This document shows positions 34,625 to 47,427 of a DNA stretch of 64,000 nucleotides, one piece after another; position 1 is the stretch's first letter; each line of letters begins with the position of its first letter. Location of the stretch: positions 43,145,062 through 43,209,061 of the forward strand of contig CM067545.1 of assembly GCA_034509755.1 (NCBI GenBank). The letters run 5' to 3'. The notes under the pieces were generated by a model. The model saw nothing but the letters and a program-made list of their open reading frames with translations. It did not search any database and had not been told where the DNA came from. The position numbers were made by a program, and so were the translations under genes. This stretch comes from Anisodus tanguticus. Its lineage: Eukaryota; Streptophyta; Magnoliopsida; Solanales; Solanaceae.

Positions 34625-35222
34625 AATTAAAAATTTGCATGGATTTCCTTCATACGGGTTGGACTTTAATTTTTGTCACTCAATTCGCTGGTTTTTTATT
34701 TTCCCCATACTCCTCATTTAATGAAGATTTGTGAGCGAAAGTACTCTTTATTCGCGGGTCTACTAAATCTGACATTCTGGGTTCGAATCCCAGCAGAGGC
34801 AAAAAAAAATTTGCAAGATAAAATTTTCATATAAAATTATGTCTATTCGGTCAAAGTTGTATAGAGATTATGCCTTAAGGGGCATAGTTTCTATGTAACT
34901 ATGCCTGAAGGCAAAGTTTCGTTGCAAATTAAGATTATGTCTTGTCCGGCTAGTTACATAGAAACTATGCCCCTTAAGGCATAATCTCTATACAATTTTG
35001 GCCGAATAGACATATTTTATAATGAAATTTTTCCTTGCGAATTTTTTATTCTTTTTTACTCTGTTGAAATTCGAACCCACAACCTCAAGGATATTTTCGG
35101 TCATTTTTTTAGACGAAAGGAAAAAACTAAAGACAACCAATTTAAGGGGCAAAAATTAAAGACTGCCCTAAAATAGGGACAATCGTGCGAATTGTCCATT
35201 TAAATTTGTGCCTTTTTGTATT
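34625..35222. repeat. Fold-back (long inverted repeat) element
   Basis: Two long inverted arms. The inner stem pairs 34841-34901 with 34951-35011, 61 bases with two mismatches and a 45-base perfect run, around a 49-base loop. The arms continue outward at lower identity: GGGTTCGAATCC (34780-34791) faces ATTCGAACCCA (35069-35079), and GGACTTTAATTTTTGTCACTC (34661) faces CAAAAATTAAAGACTGCC (35149). GGTTCGAATCC is a perfect RNA polymerase III B-box, so each arm carries a tRNA-like motif. Transcripts would form a long hairpin able to feed Dicer-like enzymes. No transposase is present; it is a MITE-like or fold-back repeat. Confidence 0.85.
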
Positions 35223-36256
35223 ATTATTTTTTTGCTGGTGGTCACACCATGTCTTTTTCTATAAATTTATGCACTATTGATGTATACAAAACACTTAGAA
35301 AATCTAGATCACTTGAAAAGTAAATGCACATACTTAATTCTATTTAACAATAGTAAGTTATAACATAGAATAAATTGTAACTGACCTGCTATAATCGATT
35401 AAGTTGTGAATTACAGTGATGGTGTAAAATGAATCATTACGCGATATATAATTTAAATTCTATTAAAAATTGTAGAATTCAGCAGGCTTATGGAATAGGA
35501 AGTAGTTAGTACCCTCCATATAAATTACTATGTAGTACTAATAATAAGCATCATTAGTGACCCTATGATGACAAGACACCATTGGCTAGTTTAGACTCTA
35601 AAACAGTTTATTTGTACATATTAGAATAATTTTATTGGGTTATCAAAATTTACATGTATACTAATCAAATCTTATTTCTGGTTTTTATATCTTTCATGCA
35701 CTTTTGCATTGGACTAAATAAAAATATATTTTAAGCTGAGGGATCAATTTAGAATCTTCTCGGCCCTAAACGACATATTTGGTAGACGTGGTAATTTTGA
35801 CAAAGATATTGAATTGGAAACCTTATTTTTTTCCGTTAATTGGAAACGTTTTTATTTTGTTTTTAATAGAAGGTTTAAATTATTAAAAACAAAAACTAAG
35901 GAGGTCATTACACTACCTATAATTGATTTTGGTGATTCAGTTTCAAAATAGTCTTTACGAATTGAGGTAAATAATTATAAGGCGGAGAATTCAACAACAC
36001 AATGTGTTATATATATATATATATATAATTTTCAAACTATCAGTTCATTTAAAAAATAATCTTAATGCATATAATTTAACAAAATTCTAGAACAAAATAC
36101 AAAAAAAAAATAAAGGGATTGGAAGGGGCATTTTCTCCAATTTGTTATGATTAAAAATACAAAAATAAATAAATACATACGACATATATAGAAGCAGAAT
36201 ATAAAAAAGGAAAGCAAACTAATATAAATTAAATAAAAGGAAAAAACATAAAAGTA
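35223..36256. other. AT-rich intergenic DNA
   Basis: No gene seen. A (TA)n microsatellite lies at about 36008-36028. Confidence 0.55.
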
Positions 36257-36495
36257 TTCCCTCCGTATCAATTTAAGTGTCTTAATTTTATTTGGCACGA
36301 CAATAAAGATAATTTTTTTAATCTTGTGGTACTAAATTAATGATGTGTATAATGTACTAAAATGTTCTTTAATTTTATGATTACAAACTTGCCATGTGTG
36401 ATGTTTGAAAATGTTAACTTACTAAATGTGAAAAAAGATATTTTTTCTGGAACATATCAAAAAGAGAAACAAAACACTTAAAATGGAACGGAGGA
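36257..36495. mobile_element. Stowaway-like MITE, 239 bp
   Basis: Left end TTCCCTCCGTATCAATTTAAGTGT; the right end is its imperfect reverse complement (ACACTTAAAATGGAACGGAGGAG), with TA on both sides (36255-36256, 36496-36497). It has the size and CTCCCTCCGT-type termini of Tc1/mariner-derived Stowaway MITEs. No coding capacity. Confidence 0.85.
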
Positions 36496-36497
36496 GT

Positions 36498-37322
36498 AAA
36501 AGGAAACTTGCAGTGACTCAAATGTAGCTAAGCCAGTGCTAAACTTGGCAAAAAGAACCAAAGCTGGAAATCATTGTTCTCTTTTGTAACTCACATGGAG
36601 ATAACACCTTTATGGATTAGCCGACCATAAAAGAATTGTGAGGATAAGAGGATGGCGTTATCCCTAGAAGAGGATCAACATGTTCATGTGGTGATGATTG
36701 TTGCCATGATAATAAATGACAAATTCAAGATAAAACCCCTCCAAATTAAAGTGCATATAGGATAAATGGATAATGAAGGATAACGATTAAGCTAAACCTA
36801 CACTTGTAAGATCAAAAAGGGAAAAGATTATAGGGATTGCCCAATTAGGATAATCTATTTTATTGTCTGATCATATGAATCCCTATATCCATAGCTTTGT
36901 TATTTATGGAGTAGATTTAGTACCATATATTGTGTCCCAATGAAAGAAAAAAATAATCTCGTACTATTTAATTTTCGTATGTTGATTAAGTGATTGTCCC
37001 GAAAAGAGGTTTTGAGTGATAAAATATAAATTTAATTAGATTGTATCTAGTGTACTCTAGAATAGTTGAAGTACATTTAGTTTCCTGGCCATGCATGCAA
37101 ATATAATACTACGTATGTATAACAAGATTAGATAGTTTTCCTTGCACTAGCAAATGTGTGTTAAAAGAATATGTCATCCATTAAATGAACTTATAACAAA
37201 ATTTACAATTTTTTCGTGCGGGTGTGTCAGCATCATATCTCATATGGTGACTTACGTATATAGCTATGATTAAAGCGTTTCATAAAGGTACAAAGAGGAA
37301 AAGTCGATGAAGAATTGCATTA
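36498..37322. other. Intergenic, no gene seen
   Basis: About 0.8 kb of AT-rich DNA without a recognisable feature. Confidence 0.5.
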
Positions 37323-37324
37323 TA

Positions 37325-37564
37325 CTCCCTTGGTATTCAATTTATATGATATAGTTTAACTGAATACTGAGTTTAAGAAATAAATAAAAAAATTTGAATT
37401 TTGTGGTCTAAAACAGGCAAAAAATATTTGTGTGGTTATAGATCATCTCGTTAAGCATAAAAGGTAAAGTTTAAAGTTAAATTGTTGTCAAATAAAAAAA
37501 TGTATCATTCTCTTTTGGACTGACTAAAATGGAAAGTGTGTAATATAAATTGTGAAAGGGTGAG
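37325..37564. mobile_element. Stowaway-like MITE, 240 bp, more decayed
   Basis: Left end CTCCCTTGGTATTCAATTTA; right end TAAATTGTGAAAGGGTGAG, TA on both sides (37323-37324, 37565-37566). Interior phrases such as TTTGTGTGGTTATAGATCATCTC are typical of a widespread Solanaceae MITE in memory. The terminal inverted repeats are imperfect. Confidence 0.78.
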
Positions 37565-37566
37565 TA

Positions 37567-37912
37567 AAGATGAAGGAATAGGGCGGCATAGGTCTTTAAT
37601 ATTGTTTTTATGGTTAAAGCTTTATACCACTTGGTTTGGATTTTATTTTATGATCAATGTAGTAAAACATACTTTATAATTTAATTCACATCATCTATAG
37701 CTAACCCTAAAAGATTTTTGGTTCCTTTTCTACCTATCATTATTTTATATTAATACACTCAACTTGGAAAATTAGTTGGTTTATTGATATGACAAATGTA
37801 TTAGAATAACTATCATTTGAAACACCTCCAAATATTTGCCATAGTTTGTCCTTGTACGTTAAGAGGACACTCAAATAACAAGAAGACTGCGTTTTTATTG
37901 CTTTATTTTTCA
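37567..37912. other. Intergenic, no gene seen
   Basis: AT-rich; nothing recognised. Confidence 0.5.
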
Positions 37913-38088
37913 CCCGGTGTTCGATATCTACATTGGATCTTGACTATTTTTAAATTCATACTACGTAAGGCCCGTTCTGAAAAATCGTTCCCTACTAAGG
38001 ATTTTTCATACCAAGGGCTCGAATCCGAGACCTCGTTAAGAGAAGAGCAGTCTTATCCGCTGCATCACATCCTTTAGTGATCACTACA
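37913..38088 (+). repeat. Dispersed repeat, copy 2
   Basis: Second and better-kept copy of the repeat at 32875-33045, same orientation. It contains CTCGAATCCGAGACCTCG followed by GAGCAGTCTTATCCGCTGC. The CTCGAATCC block resembles a pol III B-box, so a tRNA-derived (SINE-like) origin is possible but not shown. The 86-codon ORF over it is not a gene. Confidence 0.6.
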
Positions 38089-39024
38089 TTTATCCCTCAT
38101 AGATTGTGTAACTATTTTTTCAAAAAGATTTACTAATATTTTTCACTATTCAACTTATTATCTTAAAACTTTAGGTTGAATGTTCAGATTCTTTTATTTC
38201 CCTAAAGCTTTTCCTTCTAAACTTGACATGGAGATGCTCTCTCTTCTCTCTCTCTCTTACTTCAACCAATTTCCACTAAAACTGCTCCAAGCATATTCAT
38301 TAAATTGTCAAATCTAGCTAATTTATATCCCTCTACTCCAAACCCTTGAGCCTCTATTTCTCTGCCTAAATGAAATAAACAAATTAAAATTCACATGTAA
38401 ACCCTAGAATCGGGTTTACACATACAAAAGAATATCAGAGAATGCAATTTGTCCCTAATTGGTTCTTTTAGAGTTTCCGAAGAAGTTCATAATATATTCA
38501 AGCACTCCACCGATTGCCTTAAGATTTTCAGTTGGGTGCTCAGGTCCTTTCATAGGTTGGACAACAACTTAGTTTTGATATTTTTAAACAAAACTAATTA
38601 ATTGAATATATGTAGTGTCTTGTAAGCATTGGAGAATTAACTTGATTCATGTTTACCTTTTAGAAAATTAGAATTGGGAAAGATCAAGGAATCCCTAATA
38701 TTACTGCAAATAGAAAATCAATATAAACAAATCAAAATTAATTATGAAGACGTGTTGGTTCGAGTTGATAAATTCTGATAAGACTTTATTAATATATCCT
38801 TGAAAGACCCTTCTTTGCCGTAAGAAAGGCCATCATTGTATTGACCTTCATCAAGGATAATTGGTCAGAGTTGATAAAGTATTGCAATAATATTCGACAT
38901 GCGCAAATTGATGAAATACTTAGATGAAGGTGCATTCGTTGTCCTGCTTTCGACTACATATTACCAGTAATCATATGATGAATATGTAGATGAGCAGTTG
39001 ATAAAAGATTCATTCGAAGAATAT
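38089..39024. other. Intergenic; CT microsatellite
   Basis: No gene seen. A (CT)n-rich tract is at 38237-38262. Confidence 0.5.
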
Positions 39025-39354
39025 TGTCACGACCCGTTATTTGAATGAATCACTGATTAACACTCAATGTCTTAACTTGATTGAACAAAATTCAATAATG
39101 TTTTTAAAATTCTAGCATGTTATTCAAACTAGCATATTCTCAAACGTAAATTATAATTTTTCGTTTGAATCTTTTCAAGTAATATTCTAAAAATCATCAT
39201 TGTTTTAAACATCTTAAATACTTTAGACATATAAATGCAAATTGAAAATCAATACCCAACTCTAATAGTGACTATGAAGTCTTTAACTTTGAAAATCTAG
39301 CGGACTGCATAGGATACTAGTGTCTGATCTAATCCTCGAACAAAAAAATATTAA
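39025..39354 (-). repeat. Older Gypsy LTR, left piece
   Basis: Begins TGTCACGACCCG, the inverted end of a Gypsy LTR (GGGTCGTGACA on the minus strand), and stops at ATTAA, the left target site of G5. It resumes at 57150. Confidence 0.6.
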
Positions 39355-42156
39355 TGTCACGATCCAAAATTTCATTTGTGCCGTGAGGGCACCTACCCAA
39401 AATTCGTAGGCGAACCCTAAGCATTCATAAGCCGTAAGAGAAAGTAAATGTGGAAAAATAAATAAAACAACTCAAAAGTACTTAAATAGTCTTTATAACA
39501 TGGATAGAAATAAGTCTAAGTCAAAACCAACCCCAAGTCATAAGTACAAGAGCTTGCTAATACAAGTACAAGTCTAGAAAACTACTATGTAATATTGTCT
39601 GAAGGAAGAAAGGCAGAAAATAAAGATAAGAGGAAATCCGATGTTGTGGAAATGTCATCAACACACCCTAGACTCCAAAGGTAGCTCTCCTCAGTGGTCA
39701 CCAGGACCTCGAACTCCACTCGCGCCAAGATTTGTGCCTGCACACAAAGAGTACAACAAATACAGAGTGAGTACGAGAAGTACGTGTACCAGCAGCGTCG
39801 CCAACTGAACCTAAATTGTAGTGGTGGCGAGGGTTGGTACTCCCCATGCTCACTTACTTGATTTATTAGCATTAACATTATAGTTCATAAGCAATTCACA
39901 CTTAAATACAGACTCTATAGTCAAACCAAGTTATAAAGTCCTATACTTTCCTCATATAATTACAAAGGTTCCTCCTTTACATCAATTTAAGCATGTTATG
40001 TTATAAAACTTCAAATTATTATGTTGATTAGAGCACGTAAGTATGTAAAGACTCAATTTTTTCATTTATTAAAACAAGAAAAGTCATAAAGACTTGAAGG
40101 ATACGCTAATTAAGGCATTATACCGATAAAGATTTGATCTTTCCACCTCTCAGGACTTCGATAGACATAAATATTTTACGTTTCTACCATTTTAAGTAGA
40201 TATAGTCATAAAGATCTCATTTTTACTTCATTTAGACATATATGGCACAACATCAACTTAATAAGGATAAATGACATGAAATGGAAGTGAAATGTATGAT
40301 ATGCAATGACCTTATGCACCAGATATACACATGCTCCTGTAGTAGATTTCAGGTGACCCATAGAGTTTCATAGGGTCCATATACCCACTCGAAATACCAT
40401 ATCTCCAAGAACGCATCGGGTACCAGCCCGTAGGCTATCATATCAGCATCATCATCACGCTTGTCCATGTACTATATCCAATTCCGGCGTCTTTAGGCCC
40501 CTTGTTGCATATCTCACTAATGTAGATGTCAATAATATAATGAATGAATGAATGTAATGGATACGCGTACACCATGTAAATGCATAACATCAATTCAATT
40601 TATCAAGATGAACTATTTTTTCATAGTTTAGACGAGATGTGGAGTGATGAATGCATGACATGTCAATAATCACATAAATCAATCAATCATGGCTAACATA
40701 GCCCCAATAAACATCAGTCATACCAACCTAAGTGAATGTATGAACCACCTTCAAGGCCCGAAGGCTAAACAAATAGTCTCCGCCATAAGTATAAATACAA
40801 AATAGAGGTACCCACACAAGTATTACTTACCTCACGAGTACGGGACCTCCAATTCCCCATTAGGTCCCTTAATCAATTAAACCAACACAAAATACTACAT
40901 AAAGGGTCTAGTAAGTCTGAACTTGCCTGAATTCGAAGCTGAAGATTCACTCTGAGGCCTTTCTTTTCCTTTGATCCTCTGACTGAGCCCACTCTGTTCA
41001 AATACGGTATCCAGATTAGAATACAAAGCTAACGATATCCATATTGTTATATAAAGGTTTCAGGTGCAAAAGTCAACTCAAAACCCTGCCCCAAGACTCG
41101 AAGGTCAAAATTAGAAATTGAGCTTAGAGTCATGCTACCCATCGTCTAAATAGTCATAATATTATATATCATGAAGTTCGCATGCCAAATGATTCTGCAA
41201 TTCAATCAAGAACACTAAACTCACATTCATGGAAAGACCCTTATTCTACAATGAAAAATTACATGGAGAATCTCTAAATAATGGAAAGAAACATGAATAA
41301 TTAACTAAATTAGAGTGAAGATCTTACACCAATGAAGAACCTTGTATATCACACTTGAAATAACTCAAATCCGAGCTCCCTAGCACTCAAAATGTATTTT
41401 GGAAGATGAAGTTCGAAATGGGGGTTTAAAACATGCCTATGCATCAAAATGGCCTTCGCGATCTCGAGGTGCACCAGCGGCGACCGCGAAGCAATGCCTA
41501 ACCTAGCCCAGGTGTTTCTCTACGTGATCACAAGCCACGGTAGTGCGATCACAACCCCACCCCAGCTGATTCATCGACGTCACGGGCCCCCCTAGCAATC
41601 GCGATGAAGGAAACCAAATATCAGCTTCAGATTTTTTTGGTTTCTTCCAAAATTTGATCTGACACTCAAAGTTCATACTAGATCTCCCAGACACAAAACA
41701 AATATGTATTTTAATCAACAAACACACTCCGGACTCGCTCGCACACTCGACCAAAAAAGGTCTACTTGACCCGATATTGACCAAGGTCAACTCATAAGCT
41801 ATAAAAATCCTATTTCTCAACCAGCTACCTAAAATACACCTGAATGTCTCGAGACCTAAACCAATAGCTCTGCTAAGTTATAAATGACATTCCCGATCTA
41901 AAGGAAATGACAAAAATCCAAAAATGTCACATTTACTCCCAATGTTAACTTTGATCAAATATCCCTATTTATTTAACTTAAAAACTTCTAAACATACAAA
42001 AATCAATTTGAAACCCACCCAATTGCCTCGGGAACTATGTCACCCATCCTTGCAAGTTATAAACACATAAATGAAGCCACGTGAAGGTATTTTGGAAATT
42101 TCTATGTAAAAATCTTAAATCTATCTCTTTCGACATCAACTAGGCGAGCTGTTATA
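39355..42156 (-). repeat. G5 3' LTR
   Basis: 2.8-kb LTR; minus-strand start TATAACAGCTCG (decayed TGTAACGACTCG), end GGATCGTGACA. It aligns with the right LTR apart from the Copia fragment inserted there. Confidence 0.8.
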
Positions 42157-42199
42157 TAAGATACCACTTAAATAAACATTCATCCTCAAACAGTAAATA

Positions 42200-43553
42200 A
42201 AAGGAAGTACTTGAACTCTTAAAAAGATGGGGATATCTAATACATATATCAAGCTCGGTCTTCCAAGTAGCCTCCTCGATGGAATGATGTCTCTATTGAA
42301 CTTTCACTAAAGTTATCTCTTTCGACATCAACTTTTGAACTTGCCTATCCAAAATAGTTATAGGTTCCTTCTTAAAAGCCAAATTATGATAGAGCATCAC
42401 CGAATCCCATTAAATCACATGGGAACCATCTGAATGGTACCTCTTCAGCATCTAAACATGAATGACTAATGCATACCCGACAACCCAAGAGGTAAGAACA
42501 ACTCATAGGCCACCTCTCCAATATACTGAACAATCTCAAATGGCCTAATATACATCGGGATCAACTTTCCCTTGTTCCCAGTCCTTATCATATGCTTCAT
42601 GAGTGAAACCTTTAATAGGACTTGCTCTGTAACATAAATTCCAAATTAAGGACCTTCCGATCCGCATAACTCTTTTGCCTACTCTAAGCCGTGAGAAGCC
42701 TCTCTTGAATCAACTTAACCTTATCCAAGGAATTTGTCAACAAGTCTGTACCCCATGATCTAACCTCGAAGGCATCAAACTACCCAATCGAAGAAAGACA
42801 CCTCATACTAATAAATCCTCAAATTGGACAATCTCAATACTCGAATGATAACTATTATTGTAAGCAAACTCCATCAAGGGTAGAAACTGATCCCAATGAC
42901 CATCAAAGTCAATCACATAGGCACGTAACATATCTTTGAGAACCTGAATAGTTTGCTTAGACTGACCATCAGTCTGAGAGTAGAAAGCTATACTAAGCTT
43001 CACTTTAGTACCCAACTCCTTCGACATAGACCGCTAGAAATGAGATGTAACTATGTGCCCCGATCCTAAATGATAGAAATGGATACTCCATTCAAGTGAA
43101 CAATATCTTGATTATAGATCTTGGCCAACTTCTCCAAATTGTAGGTAGCTTGAACTGTAATGAAATTCGCATATTTGGTCAACCCATCCACAATAATCTA
43201 AATAGCATCAAACTTTCCCAAAGTCTACGACGATCCTACTAAAAAGTCCATAACAATATGCTCCCACTTTCACTCAAGTACAGGCATCATTTGAATCACC
43301 CAACAGGCTTTATTGCTCATTCTTCACTTGCTGGCAATTCAAATACCGAGATACAAACTCGACTTTGTTCCTCTCCATTCGACAACACTAATAGTATTGT
43401 TTCAAGTTATGCTACATCATTGTATCCCCAGGATGAATATAATACATCAAACTGTGAGCCTTCTCCATGATCAATCTAGTCAAATCACCCACCCTAGAAA
43501 CACAAACTTGACCCTTAATCCTCACAACATGATTTTTATCAAGAATCGCCTCC
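42200..43553 (-). pseudogene. G5 integrase (C-terminal two thirds) and chromodomain-like end
   Basis: Starts at LDKNHVVRIKGQVCVSRVGDLTRLIMEKAH, joined in the original element to REEAKEAI at 47428. It continues through an interrupted HHCC and core region to the open segment 43027-42803: KVKLSIAFYSQTDGQSKQTIQVLKDMLRAYV then WDQFLPLMEFAYNNSYHSS. The catalytic Glu of the family motif QTDGQSERT is Lys here (codon 42956-42958). Farther on, VDRQVQKLMSKEI-like and WRHHSIEEATWKTE-like text (about 42235-42340) is the chromodomain tail of chromoviruses. Several stops. Confidence 0.78.
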
Positions 43554-43558
43554 TTAGC

Positions 43559-46352
43559 TGTACTGACTCATCCGGTCATTTTTAACTAAAGACCCTTATT
43601 TAATTATATTACCTTTCTAGTAGACTTTGTGTGGGGTTTGTGATGCACGAGGATGTGTGGCACTAATCCTGAGTTGATTAGTTTGACCCAAAATTGACTT
43701 TCAAGTATATGGGTTCATTTCTAGGCTTCGTCACTTCCGGTAGTATCGAAGGGTCATTTATAACTTAGTCGACTCATTGGTTTGCTTCCCGAGGCAATCG
43801 ATTTGTACTTTGTGCCATTATTTGTGAAATTGTGATATTTAGATGTTTTGGATGATTCTTTAGAAAAATGTGTTTTAGCTTAGTTATATGAGAAATTCGA
43901 GGGTGCAAACGAGTTTGTATCACTGTTTACCATGGATATCATGTTTGGTTTATATCCGGAGGGTTTCGATAGTATTTCGGGTGTTTGGTGGAAGTTTAGT
44001 GTAGAACTCATGTTACTGGTCTTTGGTGTTTGCACCACTGGCTGGTTGTCCGCCTCAGTGGAGGTCGTCTCGTATATGTGAGTTCTGTGCATGTGTGAGC
44101 TTTCCGCCCCTGTGATAGTTTCCTCGCAGAGGCAAATGTGCCTCTGCGGAGTTTTGTTTGCTCCAGCGCTAAGGCAGATATTAAGTGATTCCACCCTAGT
44201 AGACCATTTTTCGCTAAAGCGAGACCGTTCCTGCGCAGTTGATTCTACAGGAGCGGAATCATTGTTCAGTTAGTCTTTTAAAAACTTTAAAAATGATTTA
44301 TTTTCCCAAAAACCTTCATTTCGGGATTAGATATGATTGAGAGGGGAATTTCTTTAAGTTTGAGTTTGGGTTGTTCTTGGAGGTAACTTCTTCACTCTTA
44401 ATGTTTATGATTTTTATTTTAAGTTCCCTAACCTTAGTAAAGATTGTATTTGGGGAAGAAATATTGTAAGTTCTTCATGGTAGAATAAGAGGGTTTAATT
44501 CTTAATTTAAGGGTGTCATATGAATTAGATGATGTTGATATTGTAAATTATTATTGCTTAATGTTAGATGATGATGTTGAATGTTTAATTTGATTATGGG
44601 AACTCTTTTCAATTTGGTGGAAATTCTAGGGTTTGAAATTGAGGCTTTTGGTAAATCTTGCAATTGAGGATCCAATTGGGGTTATTTCCAAATTAACTTA
44701 AGGATATGACTACTTAGTATGTAATTATGCTATTTGAGCAATAAAGCTTTTCTTTTGGTATGTTTAAGTACTAAGTCCTTGTTTGTGCATTAGCTTAATG
44801 ATTAATGTAGAGTCTATGTATGTTAGACTACGATTAATACGAGGCGCTCCAAAAGGTCAAGGCTTGCATAGATAATTGACCGTTCGTGGCTCCTGCTCAA
44901 CTTTGAGGTAGGCTACGATTTATATTTTGTAGACTTTGATACAAGTACATAGTAGTTATAAATGTTGAGGGGTAATGAACATGTTTAGGAGTCCCACTTT
45001 AGCGGTTATGACGAACGATTGGATGGGTACCGATGTTGAACTGTGATGATGGGTGATTTGGGGAATCAACCTTAAGTTGATTATGACTGTTGTTATTTGG
45101 GTTTGTCGCTATTATGTGTTATACATGATAATGTGTGTTTATTCATCACATAGCTTCCGATATGATAGCATGAATTATATAAATTATATGTTAATGACTT
45201 TCTGAAAGCATGTGATATTCATCTCTATACTTGGTTCCATCTCATACATTCTGATTACTTGCCTTGGATTATCATTTGCATTCATACACTCATGGTTCTG
45301 ATGATATTGAAATGCGAGTGGTATGGAAATATTGCGGGTCTAATGAGACCAGAAAGGTAAGTTGTTCTATGATATTATTGGAAACACTAAGATGTTGATG
45401 ATACACGGAGGGTCGGATTGCACATCTACAACGGATGATACTACACTCCAAAGCTGGGATCCGTTGAGAAATTCCAAATGATTATATAAATTTTGCAGGT
45501 CCTCCATGGGTGTACAGTTCATAAAATTTGAATGTTTGTATACTGGAGATTAAAGGTACATGACATATGCATTGCATTCATTTCATACATATATTATTTC
45601 ATTATTTACATGTTCATTAGTAAGTGGTTGGAATGGTTAATGAGACTGGAATGACTTCTTGATAAAAGAGCATTGTTAATTGATCACCTACTACTTGAGT
45701 TATTGGTTATTGAACTTTAATGCAAACATGGTGACTTACATGATTCATGAACCCTTATATGAATAAAGTGACTTAATTGATTCAGTGAATCATTATGTGG
45801 ACAATGTGACTTATATGATTTATACAACTGTTTAGTATAGGATTATTTGACAGTTAACTTGATATTTATTTCTGTTACATATCTTCCGTCATTGTTGGCC
45901 TACGATACCTACGGGGGTAGGTTGTGTACTCATGCTATACTTGTTGCATTCTTTTGGATGCATATACAACGACTTCCACCAGTTTAGGATTATGTGGGTG
46001 AGTCTGAGCAGACAAATTTCTAGTATTCAAGGTGAGGATGCTTTATTCCAGCATGCCCTGGATGCTACTATCTCTACTATTGCCTTGTATTATTCGGAAG
46101 ATAATTTGGATTATGTCAACCTTTTATCAAACTTTGTATTTGGTTAGCTCTTGTATTATTGACCATATTTTGGGAGTTGTATTGCTATATTCAGACTTAT
46201 TTCCTCGTTTATATTATGATCAGACAACTTCATTAAGTATTTTGTTATTTTTGCCTTTCTTACATTATTGTGTTGATTAGTTGGGGAGTCATTTGCGTAT
46301 TGGTTGGAACAACGTATGTACCACCATGATTCCTTAAAAAGGGTTCGTGATA
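43559..46352 (+). repeat. G4 5' LTR, 2794 bp
   Basis: Starts TGTACTGACTCATCCGGTCA; ends GGGTTCGTGATA, with primer-binding site TTGGTATCAGAGC at 46356-46368. ORFs inside are chance. Confidence 0.82.
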
Positions 46353-46550
46353 AAATTGGTATCAGAGCTCTAGGTTAATCAGTTTTAAATACAAGAGTAA
46401 TATCTAGTAGAGTCTTACGGATCAGTGCGGAGACATCCATACTTATCTTCGAGTGACTATGAGACATTTAGAAAACTTCACTTTCTTCATTCTGTTTGTG
46501 CTAAGGTAAATCAAATTGGTATCTGACTTTTGTTTCCTATTCTCTCACAT

Positions 46551-46790
46551 ATGGTCAGGACTCGTGCCCATGCAGCAAGAAATGAGTCACCGTCACCTGC
46601 ACCTGCACGTGCAGTGCATGGTAATGGTAGAGGTCAGGGTAGAGGCCGAGGTAGAGCCCAAGGAGTTGCACCTGAGAGGGGTGGAGCACAAGGAGCCAGT
46701 CAAGCTCATGCTAGATTTGCATCCCCCGAGCCGTATATTAAGCCTCAAGATGAGCGGTATGATGAGGAGATGAGCTGCCCGAATTTATAG
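46551..46790 (+). pseudogene. G4 Gag, N-terminal stub
   Basis: Gypsy Gag from ATG 46551: MVRTRAHAARNESPSPAPAR followed by a basic Gly/Arg-rich stretch (GRGQGRGRGRAQG) and QDERYDEEM, stop at 46788-46790. Out-of-frame Gag-like text (STPHIDEIPAPKFGL) continues to about 47005. The capsid domain and everything downstream are missing. The GRG-rich N-terminus is usual for this Gag class. Confidence 0.8.
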
Positions 46791-47010
46791 TTACTATGGT
46801 TTTTCAAGATACTTTGGTCAGGTTGTTGAGTGTGCTCGATGGTTTTGCCCAGGGGGGTGCATTCGACTACTTTGTGGGGGGTCACACACTTGAGTAGGAG
46901 AGGGACAGTCTCCTGATTTTCATACTCCGGGGGTTCAGTCAACTCTTATGTCGGCACCCCATATTGATGAGATTCCAGCACCCAAGTTTGGTCTCTAGCC
47001 GATTGCAGGG

Positions 47011-47422
47011 GTTCTTTTTTAATGCAGATACAACGCCTTCCACTAGTTCAGGGCTACGTGGTTGAGTATGAGCCGGCAGATGTCCAGTATTCAGGGTGAG
47101 GATGCTTCCTTCTACCCTGGATGCTACTATCTCTACTATTATCTTTTATTATTCGGGAGACAGTTCTAGACATTTGGCTTATGTCATCCTTTTATCAGAC
47201 TTTGTATTCGATTTAGAGCTCTTGTATTATTGACCAGATTTTGGGGGTTGTATTTCTAAATTTAGACTTATATCCGCGTCTATATTATGATCAGGCAACC
47301 TTATTAAGTATTTTGTTATTTCTGCCTTTCTTACTTAATTCTGTTGGTTAGTTAGAGAGTCGTTCGCGTATCTGTGGGAATAACATAGGTACCACCATGA
47401 TTCCTTAAAAAAGGTCGTGACG
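47011..47422 (+). repeat. G4 3' LTR, last 412 bp
   Basis: Aligns with 45939-46352 of the 5' LTR (ATACAACG, CTTCCAC, GGATGCT, TACTATCTCTACTATT). Starts in TTCTTTTTTAATGCA, a short homology to the 5' LTR text TTCTTTTGGATGCA. Confidence 0.8.
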
Positions 47423-47427
47423 TTAGT

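Larger units (their letters stand above)
43559..47422 (+). mobile_element. Gypsy element G4, internally deleted, inserted in G5 pol
   Basis: Plus-strand insertion flanked by TTAGC (43554-43558) and TTAGT (47423-47427). Removing it restores the G5 pol reading REEAKEAILDKN. It has a 2794-bp 5' LTR, primer site, the start of gag, then a large deletion reaching into the 3' LTR, of which only the last 412 bp remain. It has no pol. Its LTR belongs to the same family as the split LTR at 21486-32416. Confidence 0.85.

Noticed and set aside
34740..34801. A tRNA gene ending GGGTTCGAATCCCAGCAGAGGCA
   Set aside because: The T-arm/B-box is perfect, but no anticodon arm, A-box or acceptor stem partner can be placed upstream; it is part of the fold-back repeat.
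37817..38077. 86-codon plus-strand ORF
   Set aside because: It lies in the dispersed repeat (copy 2), and the equivalent frame is closed in copy 1.
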